From BOG-932 sp965276835 (GTDB taxonomy: Bacteria; Pseudomonadota; Alphaproteobacteria; BOG-932; Roseiterribacteraceae): DNA of 64,000 nucleotides. The DNA is taken from assembly GCA_965276835.1 (NCBI GenBank), contig OZ255631.1, forward strand, positions 3,906,001 through 3,970,000, given 5' to 3'. The notes beneath the pieces are model-generated. The model saw only the letters and a program-made list of their open reading frames with translations, was not told the origin of the DNA and searched no databases. Positions 45,778 to 54,210 of this stretch are shown in pieces. Every line of letters begins with the position of its first letter. Position 1 is the first letter of the stretch. The translations under genes were made by a program, and so were the position numbers.

Positions 45778-46785
45778 ATGGATACGGATATAGATATCGA
45801 TTCGAACTTTACGCCAAAGTTTCAACAACTTCAGTTCGGCGTCGAAGCACTCGCGGTCATTGGCGAGATCGACAGATTCAAAGGCGCCTGGCCGTTGCTG
45901 TCGCGGATGACGCGGGAACAGCTGGCTGCGTTGGAGGCCCGCGCCACGGCCGAGGCGGCCGGCGCCGCATGCCGCCTGGAGGGTTTGCCGGCCGGAGATG
46001 CCGACGACGCCGGTCGCTACGGCACCGCCCTCGCCGCGGCGCTCGACGCGCCATCGACCATAAATGCAGCCTGGATATCCTCGCTTCATCGCATCCTGCT
46101 GAGCGGCGAAGCCGATGCCGGCGCGTTCAAAACCGAACCGAATGCCGTCGAAGCGTTCGATGCCGACGGGAAAAGCCTGGGGGCGGTCTTCGCGACCGAA
46201 AAACCTGAGAACGTTGCGAGCAGACTGACGAACCTGACAGCTTGGCTCGAAGACACATTGGCCGGAAAGGATACACATCCAGCGGTCACCATCGCGCTGT
46301 TCGCCGCTTTGTTCCTGGAGATTCATCCGTTTCGCATGGGATCGATCCGTCTGGCGTCCATTCTGACCACTGCCTTACTGGTGCGGACCGGTTACGACCA
46401 CGCACGCCACGTGTCGCTGGACCGGGCGATCGAGGGCGGCAAGTACAGCTATTACCTGTCGCTGCGCCGAAGCTTGGGCGCGCTGCGGGCAGGACAAGCG
46501 GACTGGAGCCACTGGCTCGACTTCTTCTTGCGCGCACTGCGCCAACAGAAGCGCGATCTCGAGGACCGGATTGCCGAAGACCGCGCGATCGGCGACGACC
46601 TGCCGGAACTGTCGGCACAGATATTGGCGATCGCCCTGGAACACGGACGCGTTACGATCGCCGCCGCCGCCAATGCTACCGCGACCAGCCGCAACACAAT
46701 CAAAGATCATGTCGGCCGGCTGGTCGAGCAAGGTCATCTGACCCTCCACGGCGCCGGACGCGGCGCGTGGTACGGTCTGCGCTAG
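45778..46785 (+). CDS. Fic-fold protein with degenerate active-site motif and C-terminal winged helix
   Basis: This 335-residue protein follows the common Fic plan: an N-terminal helical part with RLEGLPAGD (resembling the inhibitory helix), a central Fic core, and a C-terminal winged-helix domain (NATATSRNTIKDHVGRLVEQ). The core motif expected as HPF-x-x-GNGR-x-x-R reads HPFRMGSIRLAS from His183. Asn-Gly are replaced by Ser-Ile and the last Arg by Ser, so AMP transfer is unlikely unless the family tolerates it. It lies 114 bases upstream of pqqA on the same strand. It could act as a DNA-binding or ligand-sensing pseudoenzyme. Confidence 0.72.
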   Translation: MDTDIDIDSNFTPKFQQLQFGVEALAVIGEIDRFKGAWPLLSRMTREQLAALEARATAEAAGAACRLEGLPAGDADDAGRYGTALAAALDAPSTINAAWISSLHRILLSGEADAGAFKTEPNAVEAFDADGKSLGAVFATEKPENVASRLTNLTAWLEDTLAGKDTHPAVTIALFAALFLEIHPFRMGSIRLASILTTALLVRTGYDHARHVSLDRAIEGGKYSYYLSLRRSLGALRAGQADWSHWLDFFLRALRQQKRDLEDRIAEDRAIGDDLPELSAQILAIALEHGRVTIAAAANATATSRNTIKDHVGRLVEQGHLTLHGAGRGAWYGLR

Positions 46786-46899
46786 GGCTGGAACGATCGA
46801 TGCGATGCGGTGTTGCACTATGGGAACTAAAACCCTATCTTTAGTCGTCGTGCTATTGGCCGAAGCCAATTCGTTAAGAACTGCCCAGGGGACTATCAA

Positions 46900-46977
46900 A
46901 TGAGCTGGACCACTCCTCGCGTTGTCGAGATCAGCGTTGGCATGGAAATCAACTGCTACGCCTGCGCCGATATCTAA
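46900..46977 (+). CDS. pqqA: PQQ precursor peptide PqqA
   Basis: This 25-residue peptide supplies the Glu and Tyr that are cross-linked and trimmed to make pyrroloquinoline quinone. The conserved Glu16 and Tyr20 lie in GMEINCYACADI, in the required E-x-x-x-Y spacing, after the typical start MSWTTPRVVEI. AGGGGA lies upstream of the ATG. It is followed by a hairpin and then pqqBCDE. Two cysteines flank the Tyr, a variant not needed for function. Confidence 0.95.
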   Translation: MSWTTPRVVEISVGMEINCYACADI

Positions 46978-46998
46978 TCCGACTTTTGTTTTCCGATT

Positions 46999-47040
46999 GA
47001 CGGGGTTGTCGGCGGCTTAGGCCCGACTGACAGCCCCGTT
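46999..47040 (+). terminator. hairpin between pqqA and pqqB, likely partial terminator
   Basis: An extended stem (GACGGGG with CCCCGTTGTC, continued by GTCGG with CCGAC through small mismatches) lies just after pqqA. There is no long T run, so read-through is expected. Such a structure would give more pqqA mRNA than pqqBCDE mRNA. Confidence 0.6.
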
Positions 47041-47063
47041 GTCATGTCTGGAGCTAGCGTAGC

Positions 47064-47996
47064 GTGCTGTATGTCGTCGTATTGGGCGCGGCCGCCGGTG
47101 GCGGCTTTCCGCAATGGAACTCCAACGACGCCACTGCCCGGCGGGCGCGCGCCGGCGATCCGAACGTTCGCCCGCAGACGCAATCCTCGATCGCGGTTAG
47201 CGCCGACGGCAAACGCTGGGCGATCCTGAATGCCTCGCCCGACCTCAGACAGCAGATATTCGACCGCCGCCAGCTTCATCCCGCCGCCGATGCCCCCTTA
47301 CGGGCGAGCCCAATCGCGGCGGTCGTGGTCACCAACGCCGATGTCGACCATGTCACCGGCCTTCTGAACCTGCGGGAAAGCCAGCCCTTCGCGCTGTATG
47401 GGCATCCGCGCGTGCTGGATGTGCTGGCGAAGAATACGGTGTTCAATGTCCTGAACCCGGATTTCGTGACGCGTCGGCCGCTGCAGATCGAGGAAGAAAC
47501 CGCGCTGGCCGACGGTGCCGGCACGGATTTAGGTATTACGATTAAGGCCTTCACGGTGCCCGGCAAGATCGCGCTGTGGCTGGAAGACCCGACCGCGCCG
47601 GGTTTCGGCACCGTGGCAGGTGATACGATAGGGCTGGAAATATCGGCGGCCGGTTCGGCGTCTATCTTTTATATTCCGGCCTGCGCGGAAATGACCGACG
47701 CGCTGGCGGCCCGACTGCGTGGGACGGAGGTCGTTTTCTTCGACGGGACATTGTGGCGGGATGATGAGATGGTCGCGGCCAAGGTCGGCGTGAAGACCGG
47801 CAAGCGGATGGGTCATATGAGCTGCACAGGGCCGGACGGCACCATCGCCGCCTTTGCCGGGCTGGATGTGAGGCGTAAGGTTTTCATCCATATCAACAAC
47901 ACCAACCCGCTGCTGATCGCGGACTCAGCCGAACGGCGGGAAGCGGCAGAGGCGGGTTGGGACGTGGCCTATGACGGCATGGAGATCAGCCTGTGA
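47064..47996 (+). CDS. pqqB: PqqB, metallo-beta-lactamase-fold PQQ biosynthesis protein
   Basis: This 310-residue protein starts at GTG (LYVVVLGAAAGGGFPQWN). The metallo-beta-lactamase fold shows in VVVTNADVDHVTGLL and VFIHINNTNPLL, both typical of PqqB, which hydroxylates the Tyr-derived part of the precursor. Many PqqB proteins have a C-x-C-x-x-C metal site after PQWN. Here the stretch is SNDATARR, with no Cys. The gene overlaps pqqC by four bases. Confidence 0.95.
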   Translation: MLYVVVLGAAAGGGFPQWNSNDATARRARAGDPNVRPQTQSSIAVSADGKRWAILNASPDLRQQIFDRRQLHPAADAPLRASPIAAVVVTNADVDHVTGLLNLRESQPFALYGHPRVLDVLAKNTVFNVLNPDFVTRRPLQIEEETALADGAGTDLGITIKAFTVPGKIALWLEDPTAPGFGTVAGDTIGLEISAAGSASIFYIPACAEMTDALAARLRGTEVVFFDGTLWRDDEMVAAKVGVKTGKRMGHMSCTGPDGTIAAFAGLDVRRKVFIHINNTNPLLIADSAERREAAEAGWDVAYDGMEISL

Positions 47997-48730
47997 ACGC
48001 CCCCTGGACACCGGCCGAGTTCGAACAGCGCCTGCGCCAGATCGGCGAAGACCGCTATCACGACAAGCATCCGTTCCATATCGCGCTGCATGAGGGCGCG
48101 TTGAACCAAGGCCAGATGCAGGCCTGGGTCCTGAACCGCTTTTACTACCAGAAGACAATCCCGCTGAAAGACGCCAGCCTGATCGGCCGGGCGGACGACA
48201 TCGACTTGCGCCGCGAGTGGATCAGCCGCATCGCAGACCATGACGGCGCCAAAGCCGGGGAGGGCGGCATCGAGCGCTGGCTGATCCTGGCGGAGGGCGT
48301 GGGGCTGGACCGCAGCTATGTCGCCAGCTGCGACGGCGTACTGCCGGCAACCCGGTTTGCCTGCGAGGCTTATATCCGCTGGGTGCGCGAAAAGAGCCTG
48401 CTGGAAGCTGTCGCCTCGTCGCTGACCGAGCTGTTCGCGCCCAACCTGCACAAGACCCGGATCGCTGCGTTGCTGGAGCATTATCCGTTCGCCAACGACA
48501 AGACCCTGTCCTATTTCCGCACCCGGCTGGTCCAGGCCCCAGCAGACGTGGAGTTCGGCCTGTCTTACGTCATGCGCGAGGCGAAGACGCGCGAGCAGCA
48601 GGAGAAGTGCCTTGCGGCGCTGCGCTTCAAGACCGATGTATTGTGGGTGCAGCTCGACGCCCTCAACCATGCCTATGTCACCCCGGCGCTGATTCCGCCC
48701 GGCGCCTTCGTGCCGCAGGACCGGCAATGA
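47993..48730 (+). CDS. pqqC: PqqC, pyrroloquinoline-quinone synthase
   Basis: This 245-residue haem-oxygenase-like all-helical enzyme carries out the last oxidative ring closure to PQQ without a metal cofactor. Family stretches are RYHDKHPFHIALHEG, AWVLNRFYYQKTIPLKDA and AEGVGLDRS. It is close to the usual family length of about 250 residues. GTG start overlaps pqqB by four bases and its stop overlaps pqqD. Confidence 0.96.
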   Translation: MNAPWTPAEFEQRLRQIGEDRYHDKHPFHIALHEGALNQGQMQAWVLNRFYYQKTIPLKDASLIGRADDIDLRREWISRIADHDGAKAGEGGIERWLILAEGVGLDRSYVASCDGVLPATRFACEAYIRWVREKSLLEAVASSLTELFAPNLHKTRIAALLEHYPFANDKTLSYFRTRLVQAPADVEFGLSYVMREAKTREQQEKCLAALRFKTDVLWVQLDALNHAYVTPALIPPGAFVPQDRQ

Positions 48731-49017
48731 GTGAGCGCGCCCTTGTCGAAGGTGCATCGGTGCCGCGGCTGGCCGCCCATATGCGGCTGCGTCATGACAA
48801 GGCGCGCGACACCTGGACCATCCAGGCGCCGGAGCGCAGTTTCATGCTCGACCCGATCGCTCACGCCGTGGTTTCCCGCTGCGATGGTGCCGTATCGGTC
48901 GAGCAGGTGGTAGACAGCCTGTGCACGGCCTTTCCCGACGCACCGCGCGACATCATCGCGGGCGATGTGACGAAACTGATCCAGGATTTCGTCGATAAGA
49001 GCGTGATGTCGCTGTGA
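48727..49017 (+). CDS. pqqD: PqqD, PqqA chaperone
   Basis: This 96-residue winged-helix-like peptide chaperone binds PqqA and presents it to PqqE. The pattern RLAAHMRLRHDKARDTW, followed by PERSFMLDPIAHAVVSRCDG and a C-terminal helix, is typical. The four-base ATGA overlap with pqqC shows translational coupling. It is encoded separately rather than fused to pqqC or pqqE. Confidence 0.95.
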   Translation: MSERALVEGASVPRLAAHMRLRHDKARDTWTIQAPERSFMLDPIAHAVVSRCDGAVSVEQVVDSLCTAFPDAPRDIIAGDVTKLIQDFVDKSVMSL

Positions 49018-49024
49018 GCCCCGA

Positions 49025-50137
49025 ATGGTGAACAGCCTCGAATCGCCGATGGCCTTGCTGGCGGAGCTGACCCACCGCTGCCCGCTGCAATGCCCCTATT
49101 GCTCGAACCCGCTGGAACTGGAACGGGTCGCAGCAGAAATGCGCACCGACGAATGGCTGCGCGCGATTCGCGAGGCCGCCGAGATCGGCTGCATGCAGGT
49201 GCATTTCTCAGGTGGCGAACCGACTGTCAGACGCGATCTGGAGGAGCTGGTTGCCGGCGCCACCGAGGCCGGGCTGTACACCAACCTGATCACCTCGGGC
49301 GTTTTGCTCGACGCCGCGCGGCTGAAGGCCTTGGTCGAGGCCGGGCTTGAGCATGTCCAGCTCAGCTTTCAGGATTCCGATGTCGAGATCGGCGATCGGA
49401 TCGGCGGCTATGAAGGCGGTCACGAAAAGAAACTTGCGGTCGCCGCCCTGATCCGCGAAGCGGGCCTGCCGCTGACCGCGAACTTCGTCGTCCATCGCCA
49501 AAACGTGCACCATTTGGAAGAGATGCTCGACCTGGCGGTTAGGATCGGCGCGCACAGGGCCGAGATTGCCAACGTGCAATATTACGGCTGGGCGCTGAAA
49601 AACCGGTCCGCGCTGATGCCGACGCGCGATCAGCTGGAAGAGATGACCGCCATCGTCACGGCGGCGCGGGAGCGGCTGAAGGGCACGCTGGTGATCGACT
49701 ACGTGGTACCTGACTATTACGCGCAGCGCCCGAAATCCTGCATGGGCGGCTGGGGCCGACGGTTTCTGAACATCTCGCCGTCAGGCAAGGTCCTGCCCTG
49801 TCACGCGGCGGAGTCCATCACCAGCCTAACCTTCGACAATGTGCGGCAGCGATCCTTAAGCGACATCTGGCAGAATTCTGAGGCGTTCAACCGATTTCGC
49901 GGCACCGACTGGATGCCGGAGCCCTGCCGGTCCTGCGATCGCAAGGAGATCGACTGGGGCGGCTGCCGCTGCCAGGCCTTCGCTATCACGGGCGATGCCG
50001 CCAAGACCGATCCCGCCTGCGGCCTGTCCGAGCATCACGCGGAACTGGTCTCGGTCGCGACACGGGAATCGGCGGCCGGCGCCGACGACCTTGTCTATCG
50101 CCGATACGCCAACCGAACGGCGGTTACGCCGCTCTAG
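49025..50137 (+). CDS. pqqE: PqqE, radical SAM enzyme
   Basis: This 370-residue radical SAM/SPASM protein makes the Glu-Tyr carbon-carbon bond in PqqA. The SAM cluster motif is CPLQCPYC near residue 20. HFSGGEPTVR binds SAM. The C-terminal SPASM cysteines lie around KVLPCHAAE, EPCRSCDRKEIDWGGCRCQ and DPACGL. It completes pqqABCDE. No pqqF/G protease gene is in the window, so trimming must use a protease encoded elsewhere. It ends overlapping the convergent Wza-like gene by four bases. Confidence 0.97.
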   Translation: MVNSLESPMALLAELTHRCPLQCPYCSNPLELERVAAEMRTDEWLRAIREAAEIGCMQVHFSGGEPTVRRDLEELVAGATEAGLYTNLITSGVLLDAARLKALVEAGLEHVQLSFQDSDVEIGDRIGGYEGGHEKKLAVAALIREAGLPLTANFVVHRQNVHHLEEMLDLAVRIGAHRAEIANVQYYGWALKNRSALMPTRDQLEEMTAIVTAARERLKGTLVIDYVVPDYYAQRPKSCMGGWGRRFLNISPSGKVLPCHAAESITSLTFDNVRQRSLSDIWQNSEAFNRFRGTDWMPEPCRSCDRKEIDWGGCRCQAFAITGDAAKTDPACGLSEHHAELVSVATRESAAGADDLVYRRYANRTAVTPL

Positions 50138-51309
50138 TTCGCGCTGACCGACAAGGCGCCGTTCCGGTTGACGAACGGACCCGCGATGCCGGTCGCATGC
50201 AGCAGTATCTTCAGGATTTTATCGATCTGCACCGATTCTGCATTGGCGACATACACGATATCCTTGTCCTGCATCTGAAAGGACTGCGCCAGGAAGAAGT
50301 CCTGCGCATGGCGTAGATCGGCGCGGAAAATCACCGGGACAGGCTGCCCGGATTCCGGCCCTGTCGCGGGGTGACCGTTCAGCGCGGCGGCAAGGCTGGG
50401 CGGCTCGAAACGAAACACGAAAACGCCCGCAGGCTCCGACTGCAGGTCTACAAGCCCCCCCGACTGGCCAAGAACTTCGGCAAGTGACATGCGTTCGGTA
50501 TCGAACTGAAGCCTGACGTTGTTCTTCAACGCGCCTAAAACAGCGACCGCTTTGGGGTCATGGATGGCGTAGAGAACGTCGCCGGGTTTCAGATAGATGT
50601 TTTCAGCCGGATGGGACAAAACCCAGGACAGGCGGACGCGGTTGGTCTTGGCGCCGCGCGTCAGTTGCACAACCGTGTCATAGGCCGGCGAGGTTGTTCC
50701 GCCGGCCGATGCGACGGCGTCAAGCAGGCGCGTTCCCAGTGGACCAGCCGGCTGACGGCCCGGTGTTTTGACATCGCCGACAACTGTTATGAGGTTGCCC
50801 TCGCTGCCCACGACAGAAACAAGAGCCTGCAATTGCAGCGTCTGTTTCGCCAATGCACGCTTGATCGCTTCCTGCGCGCCCACGGTCGAAAGGCCGGCCA
50901 CGTGAATCTGGCCGGCGAACGGGACCGTAATGTTGCCTTTCGGATCGAGGGCCTGGTTCGGAAGCGTTGTTGTCTGGGTCCCGGTCGAGGCGCCCGGATT
51001 GGGTGAGAACAGACCGCCGCCGGCGTCCCAGATGGTGACCGAGACAATATCGCCCGCCGCGAGCTTGGTTGCCTGGACCGGCTCCACATTACCGAATGTT
51101 TCGATCAAAGACGGGCTCTTTGCCGTATCGAGCACCGCCAGCACCTGAGGCGCAATCGAGACGACCGAATAGCCCGTTTCCGGGCCTGCGCTCTCGGTGA
51201 TGTCGCGCGTCGTCGGCCCCTGCGCGGACATACCGCCGCAGCCGGCGATCAACAGCATCGCAAAACCCGCACCCAGGTAACGCCATAAGCTATAACCGGT
51301 GGATCCCAT
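50134..51309 (-). CDS. Wza-like polysaccharide export outer-membrane lipoprotein
   Basis: This 391-residue protein has a lipoprotein signal (FAMLLIAGC, Cys24 as lipid anchor). Poly_export (AAGDIVSVTIWDAGG) and SLBB-type (VVGDVKTPGRQPAGP; YLKPGDVLYAIHDP) domains follow. Such proteins form the outer-membrane channel for capsule or exopolysaccharide. The start was chosen for its AGGAC ribosome binding site and correct signal length; the frame is open to 51408. It faces away from the export genes downstream but clearly belongs to the same system. Confidence 0.9.
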   Translation of the reverse strand: MGSTGYSLWRYLGAGFAMLLIAGCGGMSAQGPTTRDITESAGPETGYSVVSIAPQVLAVLDTAKSPSLIETFGNVEPVQATKLAAGDIVSVTIWDAGGGLFSPNPGASTGTQTTTLPNQALDPKGNITVPFAGQIHVAGLSTVGAQEAIKRALAKQTLQLQALVSVVGSEGNLITVVGDVKTPGRQPAGPLGTRLLDAVASAGGTTSPAYDTVVQLTRGAKTNRVRLSWVLSHPAENIYLKPGDVLYAIHDPKAVAVLGALKNNVRLQFDTERMSLAEVLGQSGGLVDLQSEPAGVFVFRFEPPSLAAALNGHPATGPESGQPVPVIFRADLRHAQDFFLAQSFQMQDKDIVYVANAESVQIDKILKILLHATGIAGPFVNRNGALSVSAN

Positions 51310-51549
51310 TACCAGGTCCTGTTCCATGGTGTTTCGCGCTACCGATGCAGCGCCCTTTCGGGCGATCTCGCTCGAACCGCTAATAGTTGTATTTGACGGT
51401 GACGACAAGCAGTCCCTGCGCGCCGGGTCAAACCGACGAAGACGCCTCGATGCATCAGACCCTGCCTTGAGGACGCAACACGCCTAGCGTAAGGTGTCGC
51501 GCCCCAGGTTCGCCGGGATAAGTGAGCACGCATACCATCAGGAGAGCAA

Positions 51550-52980
51550 GTGCTGGGTCTCGAAAAATCATCGGACAAGAAAAACCGTCCGACGCGCATT
51601 ATGATCGACGGCCTGAACCTGGCGCTGGAAAAGGGCACAGGTGTCGCGACCTACGCCCGTGGGCTGAGCGAGGCGCTGCATGCGAACGGAAACGAAGTTC
51701 ACGTTCTTTACGGAACGCGCAGCGGCGGCAAGAATCCGCTGATGCAGGAAATCGCCTTCTTCGACCCGATGGTCGGAGATTTCATGTCCTGGAGCCCATT
51801 CAAGATATTGGGCAATGTAGGATCCGAGGTTGAGGCCTATCTGTTCGGCGTCAAGGCCAAACCCATTCCGATGACGGGCGCGGTGATCCGGGATCATTTC
51901 AAGTCTCGCCTGCCGTATTTCGACCAGATCTGGAACTCGCGCGACATGTTCGGCCGCGCAACTCGCTTCTTCGATTTTTTCGGGCAGCAATTGCAAGTTT
52001 CGGTTCCGGTTCGCCAGGATATTATGCACTGGACATATCCCGTGCCGATCTCGGTTCGCCGCGCCAAAAACATCTATACGATTCACGACCTCGTTCCGCT
52101 TCGCCTGCCTTATACGACACTGGATACCAAGCGGCGGTATTACAGGATGCTGCGCGTTCTGAGAGCGTCCGCCGACCATTTCGTGACGGTGTCGGAGACT
52201 TCGAAGAAAGACATCGTGAATTTGCTCGGCATCAAGGAGGAGCGGGTAACCAACACTTACCAGTCCGTTTCCGTCCCGGCGCGCTATGCCAACAAAACAC
52301 CCGATGTCGTGCAACGCGAGATCGAAGGCACGTTCGACCTGCGTTATAAGGATTATATGCTCTTTTTTGGGGCGATCGAGCCGAAGAAGAATATCGGCCG
52401 GCTGTTGGAAGGCTATCTCAGCAGCAATATCGAAACGCCGCTGGTCATTGTCGGAAAGCTGGCCTGGAAGTCAGAGCAGGAACTGCAGCTTCTTAACGAA
52501 GACGTCGTTCGCTATCTGGAGCAGGATGGCAACCGCACGCATACGCGGCGGCGTATCTACCACCTCGATTATGCCCCCTATCCCTTGCTCGTCAGCCTCA
52601 TAAAAGGCGCAAAGGCCGTCCTGTTTCCTTCGCTCTATGAAGGTTTCGGCCTGCCGGTGGTGGAGGCGATGGCGCTCGGAACGCCGGCGTTGACTTCAAC
52701 CGGCGGTTCGATGCCCGAGGTCGCGGGTGACGCCGCGCTGCTGGTCGATCCCTATAATGTGGGGGAGATCGCGCAAGGCATCATCGCGCTGGACACGAAC
52801 GCCGAGCTGCGGGCCGAATTGTCGGCCAAAGGCTTGGTCCGCGCCCAGTTTTTTATACCCGAGAAGCACGAAGCGCGGGTTGCCGAGATGTATGCCCGGA
52901 TTCTGAACAAAGGCAGCAAGGGGGCCAGCGCGCGCTCCCCGGAACGGCCGGTGCAAGCCGATCTGGATTCCGCAGCCTGA
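51550..52980 (+). CDS. glycosyltransferase family 4
   Basis: This 476-residue GT-B enzyme starts at GTG with AGGAGAGC upstream. The N-terminal GVATYARGLSEALHANGNEV, the middle IYTIHDLVPLRLPY and the donor domain (FFGAIEPKKNIGRLLEGYL, FPSLYEGFGLPVVEAMALG, GGSMPEVAGDAALLVDP) are standard for GT4 enzymes of capsule loci. A donor-binding Glu is present in EGFGLPVVE. It is the only sugar transferase in the second export locus. Confidence 0.92.
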   Translation: MLGLEKSSDKKNRPTRIMIDGLNLALEKGTGVATYARGLSEALHANGNEVHVLYGTRSGGKNPLMQEIAFFDPMVGDFMSWSPFKILGNVGSEVEAYLFGVKAKPIPMTGAVIRDHFKSRLPYFDQIWNSRDMFGRATRFFDFFGQQLQVSVPVRQDIMHWTYPVPISVRRAKNIYTIHDLVPLRLPYTTLDTKRRYYRMLRVLRASADHFVTVSETSKKDIVNLLGIKEERVTNTYQSVSVPARYANKTPDVVQREIEGTFDLRYKDYMLFFGAIEPKKNIGRLLEGYLSSNIETPLVIVGKLAWKSEQELQLLNEDVVRYLEQDGNRTHTRRRIYHLDYAPYPLLVSLIKGAKAVLFPSLYEGFGLPVVEAMALGTPALTSTGGSMPEVAGDAALLVDPYNVGEIAQGIIALDTNAELRAELSAKGLVRAQFFIPEKHEARVAEMYARILNKGSKGASARSPERPVQADLDSAA

Positions 52981-53056
52981 CCGCATCCGTGCCGAGAGCA
53001 GGTTAGCACCCGCTCATCCGTGTAGGCTTCCGGGCAAGCGATTATCGCGGATCGGG

Positions 53057-54106
53057 ATGGAGACAATGGTCCAAATCGGCATATCGGCACAGTTGCGAAA
53101 ACATACGCCGCGCCTGAGATCGGCTGTATTTGCCGCGACTTTGTGTGCGTGCCTGCCCGCCTTTGGTCAGGACGAGGCCCCGCCGGGATGGTCTCTGGGT
53201 TATGATTTTATTGTCCAGGATGTCTGCGTCGATGGCGCCGGCAAGCCGATCGCCGGCGCCAGCCCATTTGACAGGCGTGATAAATGCCCCAGTCACCGCA
53301 ATCTGCGGATCGGCGAAAACCTTCCCTATCACAAGCAGGATTGGCCGCAGTCGGGCGACGCCAACCACGACCATGGCTATAGCCGGAACGACGAATACCC
53401 CGAGAAGCTCGACGGGCTCGGCACCGTGGTGGTTCAGGAGCGGACCCTCTTGGAGCAGGGACGTTCGGGGGGAGGGTTATTTATATTCTCGGACAAGTTC
53501 GCAGCATCCGGGTTCACGCAGGATCCTTCGGGTGTCCAGGTCTTTTACGGTCCGAACTGCAACGCGCCCAATCCCACCGACCGCGTTAAGGATGCCTGGA
53601 TTTTCATGGGACGCGATTTCACGATCGGTGGATCGGGCGAGACCGTGGCGCGGCTGACGCGATTTATTGAAAAATGTCCTGACGCGCTCGCGGCGTCATT
53701 TACCCGATGGCATACTGAAACAATCAAATTCCGTGTCGGATCGCCAACCGGTCCAGCAGAGTTCAGGCCCCTGACAACCCTGGTGTCCGATCACTTCGGC
53801 GGCCGCGATTTGGCCACCGCGACCCATCTGGAGCGGTTTTACTTCACGCGTGAGCTTGGTCTTATCCGGTGGGAGCGTTGGCAGAACCCGCGCCGCGACA
53901 AGGGATCCAAGGTCAGAGACGAACCTGTGCCAGCCGGAAAATGCGATCCGATCGAAAAGACGCCGGGACCGGCCGACGATTGGCACATGGTGCGGTGCCG
54001 GCAATGGACCAACCTGGTCGCGCCGGAGAATCCGGCGGGCGACCCACCCGATCAGCGATTCCTCGAAACGGCCAAGACCACTCTTTCGTCACTTGGCCAC
54101 AAATAA
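53057..54106 (+). CDS. secreted protein of unknown function
   Basis: This 349-residue protein has an N-terminal signal peptide (RSAVFAATLCACLPAFG, cleavage near QDEAPP). The start may instead be the ATG at 53066, which has GGAG five bases upstream. The mature part has several cysteines (DVCVDG, DKCPSH, PNCNAP, IEKCPD, GKCDP, VRCRQW), suggesting disulfides, and no repeat. No family is recognised. It lies between a glycosyltransferase and an Asp-box protein in the export locus, so a role in polymer handling outside the cytoplasm is possible. Confidence 0.65.
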   Translation: METMVQIGISAQLRKHTPRLRSAVFAATLCACLPAFGQDEAPPGWSLGYDFIVQDVCVDGAGKPIAGASPFDRRDKCPSHRNLRIGENLPYHKQDWPQSGDANHDHGYSRNDEYPEKLDGLGTVVVQERTLLEQGRSGGGLFIFSDKFAASGFTQDPSGVQVFYGPNCNAPNPTDRVKDAWIFMGRDFTIGGSGETVARLTRFIEKCPDALAASFTRWHTETIKFRVGSPTGPAEFRPLTTLVSDHFGGRDLATATHLERFYFTRELGLIRWERWQNPRRDKGSKVRDEPVPAGKCDPIEKTPGPADDWHMVRCRQWTNLVAPENPAGDPPDQRFLETAKTTLSSLGHK

Positions 54107-54210
54107 AACAAGCTGGAACAGCAAAACCGTATCATGTATCATTTTAGTAGATTTGGCGCTGCCGACGGCAAGCCTTATCGTCCGGACCGAATAAAAAAGA
54201 AAGCCTACCC

